64,000 nt of DNA from Proteobacteria bacterium 005FR1 (GTDB lineage: Bacteria > Pseudomonadota > Gammaproteobacteria > Pseudomonadales > Cellvibrionaceae): positions 1,201,637-1,265,636 of the forward strand of contig WACF01000001.1 of NCBI GenBank assembly GCA_026192395.1, read 5' to 3'. The position numbers and the translations under genes are program-made. Positions 37,117 through 47,384 of the stretch are shown piece by piece. The notes under the pieces are model-generated. The model saw only the letters and a program-made list of their open reading frames with translations. It ran no database searches and had not been told where the DNA came from. Each line of letters begins with the position of its first letter. Position 1 is the first letter of the stretch.

Positions 37117-38877
37117 TCAAAAACGCCATATCACCGGAATCAACGAAACCGCTATCACCCCAACCAAAACAGAAAGCGGTGCCCCGATACGCAGATAATC
37201 CGTGAACTGATACCGCCCCGGCCCATACACCATCAAATTGGTTTGATAGCCGAGCGGCGTGATAAAGCTCGCCGACGCCGCGAACATGACGGCTATGGCA
37301 AAGGGCACAACGCTGACGTTCAACTGCTCCGATACCGCCAAGGCGATTGGAAACATCAGCACGGCGGCGGCATTGTTGGTGATCATTTCGGTGAAAGCGA
37401 CGGTCAGCAAATAGATCAGGCCGAGCGAGAGCCAGGGCGTCAATGTTCCGAGATCCAGCAAACTCCCTGCTATCCATGCGGCCGCCCCGGTAACCGACAT
37501 CGCATTGCCCAAGGCGAAGGAAGCGGCGATCACTACCAGCACTGGCAAATCGATGCTGCGCCTTGCCCGGCTCGCCGTAATGCAGCCGGTCGCGATCATC
37601 GCGCCAGCGGCCAGAAAGGCCGCTTCCATTATCTCCAGCAGGCCCGAAGCGCTGACGACTACCAAGCCCAGCAAAATGCTGAGCGCCAAAGGCGCTTTGC
37701 GGAAGTCCGGCGGCGTGGAGTCATTGAGCGCGCTCACCAACAAGAAGTCGCGGCGAAACTGGTAGTGCTCAACGAACTGGTGACTGGCTTCCAGCAGCAG
37801 GGTATCGCCCACTCGGAAAGTAATGTCACCCAGCTTCCCCGGAATACGCTTGCCGCCACGGGACACCGACAGAATCGCCGCATTGAAGCGGGTTCGAAAA
37901 CGGCTATCGCGAATAGTCTTGCCGAGCGCGGGAAACTCCGGTCCCAGCACCACTTCCACCAGGCAGCGCTGGTGATTCTCCACGGCAAGCTTGTGAACAT
38001 CGCCGTTGGCCGGCTTCAGGCCTTCGATGCGCCGCAACTCACTGGCGCACTCCGGCGCGCCGACGAAGTAAAGTCTGTCACCCGGCTGCAGTGTTCGGTC
38101 CGGCTCCACCGCGGTAATCAGGCGCCCGCCCCGATCGATCTCGGTGAGGTAACCGTAGGTCAGAGCGCGCAAGCCCGCCTCTGCGATCGTCTTACCCACC
38201 AACGGTCCACCCACCGCGACTCTCATCTCCACGCCATATTCCCGGACCATCTCCAGCTGCTCTTTCATTCCGCCGCGATCCGGCAACAGGGCGGAAGCAA
38301 ACAGCACGAGAAAAGCACCACCTGCGAGCAGCACAGGAACACCCACCCAGGCCAACTCGAACAGGCCCAGCTGGATGTCGAGGCGGGTCTGCAACAAACC
38401 ATTGATAACGAGGTTGGTGCTGGTGCCGATCAGCGTGCAGGTGCCACCGAGAATGGCGGCATAACTAAGTGGCAGAAGAAGTTTGGAAACCGGTATTCCG
38501 AGCCGACGGGACCAGTCCTGAACGGCGGGAATAAACATCGCCACCACCGCGGTGTTGTTCATTAAGGCGCTGAGCACGCCAGTGGGCGCCAGCATCCTCA
38601 ACTGCGCGCCCCGCTCACTCGCCGGGTGCCCCAGCAACAGACGCGCAATCCACTGAACCGCGCCGGTCTCCTTCAGACCGGCCGCCACCACATACAAGGT
38701 GGCAATTGTGATCACCCCCGGATTAGCAAAGCCGGAAAGCGCCTGGACAGGCGTCAGCACGCCCGCGATCAACAGCACCGCAAGGGCAGCCATCAGAACA
38801 AGGTCCGCCGATACCCGGGTCGTCATCAACGTGCCGAGTACCGCGGCCAGTGTTAGCAGCGTGAGTGAAACGTCCAT
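37117..38877 (-). CDS. SLC13/DASS-type anion permease with two TrkA-C (RCK-C) domains
   Basis: The 586-aa membrane protein has an N-terminal transporter half (about 1-180), two cytosolic TrkA-C domains (about 205-290 and 300-380, for example DRTLQPGDRLYFVGAPE, GDTLLLEASHQF) and a C-terminal transporter half. Conserved blocks include LMNNTAVVAMFIPAV, IGTSTNLVINGLL and TNNAAAVLMFPIA. Relatives carry sulfate or dicarboxylates, and the neighbour cysC favours sulfate. The ATG at 38877 (MDVSLTLLTLAAVLG) is supported by the start of a truncated second copy at 53589. The frame to 39021 reads into repeats. Confidence 0.88.
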   Translation of the reverse strand: MDVSLTLLTLAAVLGTLMTTRVSADLVLMAALAVLLIAGVLTPVQALSGFANPGVITIATLYVVAAGLKETGAVQWIARLLLGHPASERGAQLRMLAPTGVLSALMNNTAVVAMFIPAVQDWSRRLGIPVSKLLLPLSYAAILGGTCTLIGTSTNLVINGLLQTRLDIQLGLFELAWVGVPVLLAGGAFLVLFASALLPDRGGMKEQLEMVREYGVEMRVAVGGPLVGKTIAEAGLRALTYGYLTEIDRGGRLITAVEPDRTLQPGDRLYFVGAPECASELRRIEGLKPANGDVHKLAVENHQRCLVEVVLGPEFPALGKTIRDSRFRTRFNAAILSVSRGGKRIPGKLGDITFRVGDTLLLEASHQFVEHYQFRRDFLLVSALNDSTPPDFRKAPLALSILLGLVVVSASGLLEIMEAAFLAAGAMIATGCITASRARRSIDLPVLVVIAASFALGNAMSVTGAAAWIAGSLLDLGTLTPWLSLGLIYLLTVAFTEMITNNAAAVLMFPIALAVSEQLNVSVVPFAIAVMFAASASFITPLGYQTNLMVYGPGRYQFTDYLRIGAPLSVLVGVIAVSLIPVIWRF

Positions 38878-39327
38878 GTCACCAGCGATTGCTTTGGGTT
38901 GGTGCGGCCTGCCGGCGCCTAACTCCGGCTCTGGAATGCAAGAAGCCCGCCGCGACCTGGCTCTGAGGCGCAGTGCGCCGCCCTCTTCTCCGCCGCCATT
39001 CAGTCTTTTAGCCGCAGGCACCTACCCGATGGCGCGGCAACTTCGCGATTCTGGATTCCGGCCTTCGCCGGAATGACGGAAGTGGGAGTTATGGGCTATG
39101 CCGGAAGGACGGAATCGGGAGTTAGGGACTACGCCGGAAGGGCGGAAGTGGGAGTTAGGGACTAGTACGGGATGACGAGGTGGTGGTTCGGAATCTGGCT
39201 GTCATCGACGATCAGTACGGACGGGAGTTTGCGCCCCAGAGAAGCATAGAAATCTCGGCTTAGGCCTGAGGTCTATGGGCGAGATGCAAGAGCCGGTGTC
39301 GCGTGCGAGGCTCCACGCCTTCGTGGC
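38878..39327. repeat. Duplicated permease upstream region with 33-bp degenerate repeats
   Basis: From 38878 to about 39180 the DNA is homologous to 53590-53900 (for example CTCCGGCTCTGGAATGCAAGA and GATTCCGGCCTTCGCCGGAATGA in both). At 39070-39180 a unit like GCCGGAAGGACGGAAGTGGG plus AGTTAGGGACTA is repeated about three times. No gene is seen. Confidence 0.85.
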
Positions 39328-39573
39328 TCACTCTCCCGCGACTTCCTCAGCCAGGTTGGATCCAGGTTCACTCAGGATAGTTGAAAACTGGTCCAGGAAC
39401 TCCCGAAGGCGTTGCCGGGCATCATCGCTAAGAGTTTCACCAGGCGCCCAATTCGGCAGGCGTATGGCGATTTGCGCACTACAAGTCCAATCTTCACGCT
39501 CGTCGTAAAGGTAGATAGTCCTATCCGCTTCCCCGGTTACTACTGCAATCTTCAAAACGTTGCCTCGTTTCAC
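39328..39573 (-). CDS. Small hypothetical protein at the end of the nfr/wecB run
   Basis: The 81-aa soluble, acidic protein is not recognised. It has a beta-rich first half (VLKIAVVTGEADRTIYLYDE) and a helical second half (DDARQRLREFLDQFSTILSE). It lies 141 bp downstream of the degenerate GGDEF gene on the same strand. The codon pattern looks coding, but no homologue comes to mind. Confidence 0.5.
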   Translation of the reverse strand: MKRGNVLKIAVVTGEADRTIYLYDEREDWTCSAQIAIRLPNWAPGETLSDDARQRLREFLDQFSTILSEPGSNLAEEVAGE

Positions 39574-39714
39574 CCTCGCCCTAGTAGAGCATAGATCGGC
39601 TCAAAAAAAACGCAAACCGCGCAGCGCGTTAGCCGTCGAAGAAAAGTAAGGAGTTGAGCGGATGTGTGTCTGATGAGAGCTCGAGCCAACGTACCTGTAT
39701 TTTCGGAATCCCCC

Positions 39715-40278
39715 TTAGGGCGAGTCGCTCGGTGACTTTCTTTGTCCTCGCCCGCGGCACCAGTAGTTCGCTCCCTTGCTGATAATTCGCCCGAAATCTT
39801 TGCTTCTCCTGCCGGTTGCTCGGTTTGCGGCTGCGCGGTACAGCTCCATCCAGGTTGTCCCGTCGCGTCCATAACACGCAACGCCAGCAAACAGCGTCAG
39901 TTGCGTATCGCTTTCGGTAACCAACGGGTGTGACTCGAAAGTGTGACGAAGCCTGTCTCCCCACTCCAAAGCCGCTCCCGCGGATACGCCTGGCATCAAC
40001 GCAGCAAACTCCTGCCGTTCTGTTTGCCACGAGCCGAGCTCTCCGTTTGCGTTTTCTGCCAACAAATGCCGGAGGGCTATAAAGGCGAGAGTGTCGTTGT
40101 CTTCACCGGGGGCAAGTCCGCCGGGCTGTCGGCTACCGAGCTGTATCACCATGATTGAGAATGGATGCTCGCCAATCGTATTCCTTTCACGATAGAACTG
40201 CTCCATAAGACGGACTCGGCTGGCAAGCAGCGTACTCGGTGGCGTTGCGCACGCAGAGTGTGGAAGAACGTTCGACAT
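39715..40278 (-). CDS. Degenerate GGDEF-domain protein
   Basis: The 187-aa soluble protein follows the GGDEF fold from about 40 to 155: FSIMVIQLG for the first strand, FIALRHLLAENANGELG for the helix, QEFAALMPG for the signature strand, and LTLFAGVACYGRDGTTWMELYRAA for the C-terminal part. The signature reads ERQEF instead of GG(D/E)EF and no I-site is visible, so cyclase activity is unlikely. It may be a nucleotide sensor or protein adaptor for the polysaccharide machine. The start has a perfect AGGAG site and lies 9 bp after wecB. Confidence 0.72.
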   Translation of the reverse strand: MSNVLPHSACATPPSTLLASRVRLMEQFYRERNTIGEHPFSIMVIQLGSRQPGGLAPGEDNDTLAFIALRHLLAENANGELGSWQTERQEFAALMPGVSAGAALEWGDRLRHTFESHPLVTESDTQLTLFAGVACYGRDGTTWMELYRAAANRATGRRSKDFGRIISKGANYWCRGRGQRKSPSDSP

Positions 40279-40287
40279 GACAATCTC

Positions 40288-41463
40288 CTAGGCTGACAAT
40301 GGCTGCCGAGTGCTAATCATGGGCGGCTGTTGTCTCGAGCCACCGAGTCTGCGATATAAGGCATTGATTATGCGCAACGATGCTTTGCCATCTCCATAGG
40401 GATTATGTGCCTTGCTCATCACCTCATATGCGCACTGATTAGTCAGCAAGTGATCGAGAGCCTGTGTAATCACGCGATCATCGGTTCCCACCAATTTCAC
40501 CGTCCCGACTTCCACTGCTTCCGGCCTTTCGGTCGTATCCCTCATCACCAGAACCGGCTTCCCTAACGAAGGGGCCTCTTCCTGAATACCGCCCGAGTCG
40601 GTCAGGATGATATGAGACTGGCTCATGAGGTAGACAAAGGGGAGATACTCGAGCGGTTCAATGAGATGAACGTTCGATATGGATCCAAGGGCGTCTTTCA
40701 CTGGCCCCCGGACATGGGGATTAAGGTGCACCGGGAACACAAACTCAACATCTGGGTGCTTTGCTGCGGAAGAGGCAATTGCCTTGCAGATACGACGGAA
40801 GCCTTCGCCGAAGTTTTCACGTCGATGCCCGGTGATGAGGACAACTCGCTTGCCCAGACGGAGAAAGTTCAGTTGTCTGGCGAGCCGGCGCTGGAGTCGC
40901 GGGTCTCTGTGAATGCTAGCGAGCACCGCCAGTAGCGTGTCGATTACGGTATTACCCGTAACCAGTACCGACTCTGGAGCAACTCCCTCCCGAAGCAGGT
41001 TTTCGCGTGACTTCCGGGTTGGGACGAAATGGATGTCCGCAAGCACTCCCGTCAGTCGACGATTCCCTTCTTCGGGCCAGGGGGAATAAAGGTTCCCGGT
41101 CCGCAGCCCAGCTTCGACATGACCGACTGGAATCTTCTGGTAATAGCTGGCCAGGCTGGCAGCAAAGGTGGTGGCAGTGTCCCCATGCACCAGAACGATA
41201 TCGGGTTCAAAGTCTTCCAGCACATAGCGAAGGCCCTGCAGCATCTGAGTGGTCAGGTCGGTGATGTCCTGATCGGGCTTCATGAGATTGAGATCGTAGT
41301 CTGGTCTCAGCCTGAACAAATCGAGTACCTGATCAAGCATGCTGCGGTGCTGTGCGGTTACGCAAAAGCGAGCATTGAACCTCGGATCCGCTTCCAATCG
41401 TGCTACCAGAGGCGCCATCTTGATCGCCTCCGGCCTCGTGCCAAAAACAGTAAGAACTTTCAT
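40288..41463 (-). CDS. wecB: UDP-N-acetylglucosamine 2-epimerase (non-hydrolysing)
   Basis: The 391-aa cytosolic enzyme interconverts UDP-GlcNAc and UDP-ManNAc. It opens with [19 protein letters not shown], has the [14 protein letters not shown] and [20 protein letters not shown] blocks, and near the C-terminus [20 protein letters not shown] with TERPEA. I start at the ATG at 41463 with AGGAG. It sits between nfrA and the GGDEF-like gene. In E. coli WecB supplies UDP-ManNAc to NfrAB, so placement inside the operon fits the same job. Confidence 0.95.
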   Translation of the reverse strand: MKVLTVFGTRPEAIKMAPLVARLEADPRFNARFCVTAQHRSMLDQVLDLFRLRPDYDLNLMKPDQDITDLTTQMLQGLRYVLEDFEPDIVLVHGDTATTFAASLASYYQKIPVGHVEAGLRTGNLYSPWPEEGNRRLTGVLADIHFVPTRKSRENLLREGVAPESVLVTGNTVIDTLLAVLASIHRDPRLQRRLARQLNFLRLGKRVVLITGHRRENFGEGFRRICKAIASSAAKHPDVEFVFPVHLNPHVRGPVKDALGSISNVHLIEPLEYLPFVYLMSQSHIILTDSGGIQEEAPSLGKPVLVMRDTTERPEAVEVGTVKLVGTDDRVITQALDHLLTNQCAYEVMSKAHNPYGDGKASLRIINALYRRLGGSRQQPPMISTRQPLSA

Positions 41464-41613
41464 AACATCTCCTACAATGGCGTACGTGAGCTGTGGATGT
41501 CCGCTCGTCCGAATCACGGTGCGCTCACCGATATCTTTGCGGGTGCGTAGCTATCTGCGGCTAAAGCGAATTTGGCAAATCGCAGTTGCTGTCGGGCGAT
41601 TTCCGCGTTGGGC

Positions 41614-44598
41614 TCACCAACGTCCTCCCAGCGTAAAGATCAGGCTGTTTGCGGGCTGATCCTCTGAATATCCGGCCCCGCCGTCGCTACGCAGCGTACG
41701 CCTATACTCGAGCCCTACCGTCCATTTCTGAGGCCATGCGTCATAGTAATCACCGCCCGTCCAGCGGTTCCAGCGGACCCCCACTCCGGCTGAGTCGCTG
41801 CCGAAGTAGCCTCGATCATCTATTCCCACATGCTGAATCCGCCCGTAAGGCTCGAGCGTTGCGCCATCGGCAAGCTTGTAGTGCCATCCGGCGCTGTAAT
41901 CGATCGTGTAGGCTTGCCTTCCCTGTTTTACGTAGTGAGCGAAATCCACATACAGGTTCTGCGACAGCCAGCCGCTTCCTAATGGCTGCCAATCACCGCT
42001 GGCATTCGTGTCCAGAAATGAAGCGCTCGCCCGAAGCATCAAATCCGACTCACCTTCACCGCTGAGAGGGAGTTGTTGCTCTGCCGATAGCCAGAACACT
42101 TGATCTTCGAGTGGCTTCCACTTAACGCCAAGGCCGAGCGTCGGGAAATCCAGCGAATAGGATGTGGCATTTTCGGAACCGGCGAACACGCGACCATAGG
42201 CCGAAAGCCGATCCCGCTGAACGATTTTCCCCGAACCTAGCCTGTATTCCGCATCCAGCTGTGTGTAGCTGCGCAGCGGTGAGTCGGATTCGGTGGTCGC
42301 CCACGAACTGTCGTCAACGGTCGCCGTTACGGCATTGCTTCCTAGCCAGCTGCTGGCATTGAAAGTCCAGCGGCGGCCAAGGTCTTCATGCAAGCGCCGA
42401 AATCTAAAGTGCTGCTCGATCTGCTCATCGGATATTCCGCTTTCGGTTCGGGCGTGATCGGTGAGATCGACGCTTTTCTTCGCGTAGTTGAGCGCCGCCT
42501 CGGTCTTGCCCAGGTTTGCATTGCTGAAGGCCAGTTGTTTGATCAAGCTTGCCTCGTCCGGCATCAAGGCGGCTGCAATTTCAAATTCCTCCAGTGCCTT
42601 TTCCGATCTTCCGTTTTGCGCGAGCGCATAGCCAAGCTCGGCGCGGTAAAGACCGGAATCAGGGTCCAGCTCTACGGCGCGCATCATATCCGTCACCGCT
42701 TTGTCCAGCTCCCCCGTGCTGCGAAAAACCCGGCCGCGGGCGGCATACACATGGGCCTCTGGCGCAATCGCCAGCGCACGACTCAGGTCCTCGATAAGCA
42801 CCTTGTGCTGTGCAGGACTATGGAGCTGTGCACGAAGCCACCAGTAGCTCGCGTTGTCGGTCAACTGGCGGGACTCCGCTTCGGCCAGCCACTCTCGCAG
42901 TGCCTCGATGTTCTCAGCGGCAAACGCGGTGTTTGCAGCGGCCAGCACGTCCTGCCCTGTAAGCGACTCGGGCGGCATCGAATCCCAGGCGTGCAGTGCT
43001 ATAGCGAACTCCTCGGCTGCGTAGGCGTAGAACGCCAGTGCGCGTCTGCCCGCGTGGCTCGGCTCACGCTCTACCGCCCTTCGTGCTGCATAGAGCGCAA
43101 GCTGGGGTGATTGAGCTTCGTAACAAGCTGCCAGCCGCCGCCAGCTCGGTGCGCGATACGCGTCCGATAAGTCCGAGAGCAGTTCCCTCACCCCCTCGCA
43201 ATTGCCCCCCGCGTCCAATACTGCAGCCTGCAATTCGCGCTGCCATGGCCTGGGAAGCGGCTGTGATAACCGAGTCCAATCGGCAGTCGAGAGAATTGCC
43301 GGCTGCTCGTACAGCAAGGCTGCCATCCGCTCCATCAGAACGCGCTCCTGTGCTTCGCCGGCATCAGAGTGAAACGGGTAAGCTTGAAGCAGCAGGTTCG
43401 CCGCCGCTTCGGTTTGCCCGATGCGGCTCAGCTGGTAGGTCACCCGATCGAGCACACGCAAGTCGGCAGGTGATCGGCGGACCAGCTCTAGCCCATAGGC
43501 TTCTGCGCTGTCCGAATCGCTTTCGGCGATACTGAGCTCAAAGTGCAGCGCCACCAGATCGCCGGAGGGAAACAGAGTGAGCAGCTGCCTTGCACTCGCC
43601 AGATCATCGTCAAACAGCGCGCGCGGAATCAGTACGTCCGAGATAAGCCGTCGACTTGACTCGAAAGCAGGACCGTAGCGGACGATGGCTTGCCCCGGCT
43701 TACTTGCGTGCTCGTAAAGAAGATGTAGCCAGCGGATCTCGTGTTCCGCCGAATCAAAACGGGGGCGATGCTGAAGGTACTTCTGAAGCTTTTTTGAGGC
43801 ATTTCTCGTCGCCAGAGCACTGGCTAATGCAAGCCGCCTGGCGGGTTCGTCAAGCCATCCTTGTGCTTGGATCTCGAGCAATTGGTCATATTCCCCATGC
43901 ATAAGGAGGCTGTTGAAGAACTGCTCTTTTTGGACAGCGGACAAGCCGGTTTGCCGATGCAGACGATCAAATGCCCGTACGGCGTATCCCCACTCCTCCA
44001 GATAAATGGATCGCTGCACGAACTCGTCCAACAGCTCTGTTTCATTGTCCGCTCCTCCGGGCAAAGCCGATAAGACTTGCCATGCCGATGGCAAATCATC
44101 GTTGCCGAGTGCAATGTAGAACTGCGTTCTGACACACTCGGGGGTCTCGACACCCCGGCAGCTCTCTTCAGAATCCGCTTGTTTAGGCCCGGTAGACGCC
44201 GCGGCCGCAAGGTGCGCAGGCGCGGCGGACGCGCCGGCAGCAAGCGACTCTCGCAGTTGCTGGTCATCCGGGTGACGTCGCAACTGCTCCTCCAGTAGGG
44301 AGTTCGCTTTTTCGTGATGATCAAACTCACGATACGCGTTTACCAGGAACAGCGTGATGGGTGTGCTTTCGGGAGCCAGTTCATGAGCATGCTTGAATCG
44401 GGAAATCGCCGTGCGCTCGTCACTTTCGCGCAGAGCTGCCATTCCTTTTTCAATATGTGGGTAAACAAGGAAATACTGGTACTGAGTTACCTGAAGTGAT
44501 TCGGAAGAGGCCTTCTCTTCGGTCGGCGTTCCGCTACTGCAGCCCGCAACAATAAACGACAACAATAGACTGCCACCACGTTTGCTGCACCGCTTCAT
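41614..44598 (-). CDS. nfrA: NfrA-like outer-membrane TPR/beta-barrel protein
   Basis: The 994-aa protein has a signal ending in a lipobox-like FIVAGC, several tetratricopeptide blocks (about 35-130, 420-470 and 570-700, e.g. AEAHVYAARGRVFRSTGELD) and a C-terminal beta-rich domain (about 760-994) like the NfrA C-terminal barrel (WTFNASSWLGSNAV, VGVRWNRWTGGDYYDAWPQK). NfrA is the outer-membrane export component of the NfrAB glycan pathway and the phage N4 receptor in E. coli. Its ATG overlaps nfrB's stop (ATGA). Confidence 0.85.
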   Translation of the reverse strand: MKRCSKRGGSLLLSFIVAGCSSGTPTEEKASSESLQVTQYQYFLVYPHIEKGMAALRESDERTAISRFKHAHELAPESTPITLFLVNAYREFDHHEKANSLLEEQLRRHPDDQQLRESLAAGASAAPAHLAAAASTGPKQADSEESCRGVETPECVRTQFYIALGNDDLPSAWQVLSALPGGADNETELLDEFVQRSIYLEEWGYAVRAFDRLHRQTGLSAVQKEQFFNSLLMHGEYDQLLEIQAQGWLDEPARRLALASALATRNASKKLQKYLQHRPRFDSAEHEIRWLHLLYEHASKPGQAIVRYGPAFESSRRLISDVLIPRALFDDDLASARQLLTLFPSGDLVALHFELSIAESDSDSAEAYGLELVRRSPADLRVLDRVTYQLSRIGQTEAAANLLLQAYPFHSDAGEAQERVLMERMAALLYEQPAILSTADWTRLSQPLPRPWQRELQAAVLDAGGNCEGVRELLSDLSDAYRAPSWRRLAACYEAQSPQLALYAARRAVEREPSHAGRRALAFYAYAAEEFAIALHAWDSMPPESLTGQDVLAAANTAFAAENIEALREWLAEAESRQLTDNASYWWLRAQLHSPAQHKVLIEDLSRALAIAPEAHVYAARGRVFRSTGELDKAVTDMMRAVELDPDSGLYRAELGYALAQNGRSEKALEEFEIAAALMPDEASLIKQLAFSNANLGKTEAALNYAKKSVDLTDHARTESGISDEQIEQHFRFRRLHEDLGRRWTFNASSWLGSNAVTATVDDSSWATTESDSPLRSYTQLDAEYRLGSGKIVQRDRLSAYGRVFAGSENATSYSLDFPTLGLGVKWKPLEDQVFWLSAEQQLPLSGEGESDLMLRASASFLDTNASGDWQPLGSGWLSQNLYVDFAHYVKQGRQAYTIDYSAGWHYKLADGATLEPYGRIQHVGIDDRGYFGSDSAGVGVRWNRWTGGDYYDAWPQKWTVGLEYRRTLRSDGGAGYSEDQPANSLIFTLGGRW

Positions 44599-46862
44599 AG
44601 CACTGGCTCCGGAATCGAAGGCGGGACCGCCCTGGAAGTCTCAGGAGCGGTGGCAGTGAGAGTGTCCACAGCGGTGCAAGCGGATTGGATCAAACTGTGC
44701 ATTGATGGCTGCAACTTTTTCTGCAGTTCCAGAGCATACTCCAGAGTGCGCTCGTCAATGATATTTTCGCTGACCAGAAAGGTCCCTAGTGCGGTTTCCG
44801 ACGTGGAGCTTCGCAACAGCAGCGCTTTCATGGCCGCAGGGCCTATATCGCCAAGGGAGGTCAAAATTTCGGCAAAAAGCAGTTGGCCTGAAACGTACTT
44901 TTCCCGTACCTGCTTACCCTGCTCGGCAGAGATCGTTTTCTTTCTGACCGCTTCTTGAAGAATTCCCCGCTCGTCCGGCGCATCTCTACGCACGTACCAT
45001 CGGCGAAGTCCAACCACCACTTGCCCCTTCGGCACGATCACGTAAGAAATCCGGACCCGCAACTTACGAGCCAGAGCGGCCAACGATACAGGGTCGATAC
45101 CGCTCTCGCTTGCCAGCACAAGGCCGCCCTGCTCTTCGCTGATGGGCAGAACCGCATACTGCAGAGCCACCGCGGCCGGCACGCGCTCGATGAGCGCGGC
45201 GGGTAGCTGCCATGGATCGACAGAGCCCGTGGGAACGCCATATTGCGCAGCGATTGCATCGGCTAACTGAGCGGCACTAATTAGCCCGCGATGCACCAGC
45301 GTAGCGCCCAGCTTCAGACCGAGCTCAGGGTTCGCCAGCGTGGTTTCGAGTTGCTCACGATCGAGGCTGCGCTGATCGATTAGAATCTGCCCGAGCGGGC
45401 GCAAGTGGCCGGGGCGGCGCCCTACGCTTGGAAACTCGTGAGCTGTTTTGTCCCAAGCAACTCGATGAGCGTCACCCATGCGAATCACCTGGCGAATGGC
45501 TCGCCAGTTGGCGGTGAAGTTGATCAAGTTTCCCCAGAACAGTCTTGGAATCGACATCAGCCCCTGGCCGATACCGTAGTACGAGGTCACAAACAAGAAG
45601 CGCTGAATGATCCGATTTGCCATCAACACAAGATTCGCGCCTAGCAAAATGACGAGCAAATCCGAATCGGCAAAGATGGACATGAAATTCCAAGCACCGG
45701 GCCAGAGCGCCTGATACAGTGCGAGGACGACGAGCTGAATAAACAGCATCATGGCGAAGAAGCTTAGAAAATTATTTACCGCTCCCTTGCGGTCCCTGAA
45801 CAGGAAATAGTTAATGGCCAGACTGTTGCTCCAGCGGTGCCTTTTGAAGCCCTGGAAGACGATCCCGGTAATCCATCGCGATTTTTGTCTGACAGCCGCT
45901 TCGAAGGTATCGGGGAAAAATTCCCTCACGCAAATAACATTCTTTGACCTAGCCCGCTGACCTCGTCGCTGTGACTGGCGTTTAGCAGTGTCGGAAACGA
46001 CGGGGAAGCGTACGAAGATTCCGCTCATTCCCTTTTGCTTCAGGCGAAATCCGACGTCGTAGTCCTCTGTCAGGCTCTGCACATCGAAAGCCACACCGTC
46101 CCCATCCGTCAGAAGTGCGACGATCGCCCGACGGCTAAAGCAGGTACCGACACCCGCACTCGGTACCTGCCCGGCCAGCGCTTCTCTCACCGATACATCC
46201 TTGCCATGCTGTTCAGCGAATTCATCCACGTACGTAAGGCTCGTAAAGCTTTTCCAGCTGCGCTCCAGCGGGTATACAGGGATCTGAATCAAATCCTTGC
46301 GCGCTACCAGGTAGTTGAAAAGTCTGAGCTCAAGCGGCGAGACGAGGTCCTCGGCATCGTGGAGAATGAAGCCCTGGAAGGAAAGATTGACGCTGTTTTC
46401 AAACAGCAGAATAGCGTTGAGGATATTGTTGAGACAGTCAGCCTTGCTGGTTGGCCCCGGCAGTGCGCAAACTACCTTGTGCACATTGGGAAATCGGGCG
46501 CAGACTTGATCCACTTCATGCTGAGTCCCGGGATCATTCGGATACGTGCCGACGAAGATATGGTAATTCTCATAGTCGAGCGTAGTGGCGGCCAGTTCAG
46601 CCATCTGTCGAACGACGCCAGTCTCCTGCCACGCAGGCACCAGAATCGCAAAAGGCTTCTCTTCGAGCGCGTACAGTTCCCTGTAGTCGAAGCGCCCGTA
46701 TCGCTTGTAAACAGTGGCGGCGCGCCACGCGCGCCTGCACCAGTAGACAAGATCGATGAACAAATCGTCGACGCCGCTGATCAGCAGCAACGCCGCTACG
46801 ATGGTTGCGACGAGAGAAAGGCCGTACAGGTAACTCGAAATCAGATCGACGAGCCAGTACAT
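44595..46862 (-). CDS. nfrB: NfrB-like processive glycosyltransferase with C-terminal MshEN domain
   Basis: The 755-aa inner-membrane protein has two N-terminal helices, a family 2 glycosyltransferase domain (about 70-330; HDAEDLVSPLE, TEDYDVGFRLKQKG and the QKSRWITG polymerase motif), further helices (about 350-450) and a C-terminal MshEN-type domain (about 485-620; PLGQILIDQRSL, KLGATLVHRGLISAAQLADA) with a second partial copy. MshEN binds c-di-GMP. I start at the ATG at 46862 with GGGGG upstream. A longer frame to 46949 lacks homology. Confidence 0.88.
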   Translation of the reverse strand: MYWLVDLISSYLYGLSLVATIVAALLLISGVDDLFIDLVYWCRRAWRAATVYKRYGRFDYRELYALEEKPFAILVPAWQETGVVRQMAELAATTLDYENYHIFVGTYPNDPGTQHEVDQVCARFPNVHKVVCALPGPTSKADCLNNILNAILLFENSVNLSFQGFILHDAEDLVSPLELRLFNYLVARKDLIQIPVYPLERSWKSFTSLTYVDEFAEQHGKDVSVREALAGQVPSAGVGTCFSRRAIVALLTDGDGVAFDVQSLTEDYDVGFRLKQKGMSGIFVRFPVVSDTAKRQSQRRGQRARSKNVICVREFFPDTFEAAVRQKSRWITGIVFQGFKRHRWSNSLAINYFLFRDRKGAVNNFLSFFAMMLFIQLVVLALYQALWPGAWNFMSIFADSDLLVILLGANLVLMANRIIQRFLFVTSYYGIGQGLMSIPRLFWGNLINFTANWRAIRQVIRMGDAHRVAWDKTAHEFPSVGRRPGHLRPLGQILIDQRSLDREQLETTLANPELGLKLGATLVHRGLISAAQLADAIAAQYGVPTGSVDPWQLPAALIERVPAAVALQYAVLPISEEQGGLVLASESGIDPVSLAALARKLRVRISYVIVPKGQVVVGLRRWYVRRDAPDERGILQEAVRKKTISAEQGKQVREKYVSGQLLFAEILTSLGDIGPAAMKALLLRSSTSETALGTFLVSENIIDERTLEYALELQKKLQPSMHSLIQSACTAVDTLTATAPETSRAVPPSIPEPVL

Positions 46863-47384
46863 GGAACCCCCACAGACTGGTGCCGAGCGAACGCGTGGAC
46901 CGCGCGCGGTCGTCAAGCGGTGGAAGCAGCAAGCTCTGGCATCAGGCATCGTTTTTGTGTGACGTGTGTCACGTTATCAGCACAGAACGCCAATCTCAAC
47001 AGTGATTGTACGTGTGAGGGCGCGAATTACGTCTGTTTTTGTAAAGGACAAGCGATATCGGCCGAGCAAGAAATCCATTGTAATACCCACTAACAATGGT
47101 CTTTTCCACTCACTTCATTGAAGTCGGATGACCGGAATCTGCACCTAAGCAGAAGCCGGGTGAAGGTGGGCTCTTTGGACTGGGCTTGAAGCTAGAAGCG
47201 CATCTACTGAATCCAATCGCGCCTGATCAGGCGGGTCGTTCAGGGCTCATATGGAGTTTTATCGCGGGAGCTAGACGAGAATGGACACGCATCCCAAGCA
47301 AGGTGCCCGCCGTTGGTGCTGACTGCCAGGACGCAGGTGATAGCATCGCTCAGTTGAGAGTGGTCGGTAACGCCCGGCATCTAG
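46863..47384. other. Intergenic region upstream of nfrB
   Basis: About 520 bp lie between the EAL-protein stop and nfrB. They must carry the nfrB promoter unless it is read from the EAL gene. I see no gene, repeat or strong hairpin. Short AT-rich patches near 47025-47110 are the best place for a promoter. Confidence 0.4.

Noticed and set aside
37048-38565. A 505-aa open frame on the plus strand
   Set aside because: It is antisense to the SLC13-type permease and is dominated by Arg, His and Gln without any domain.
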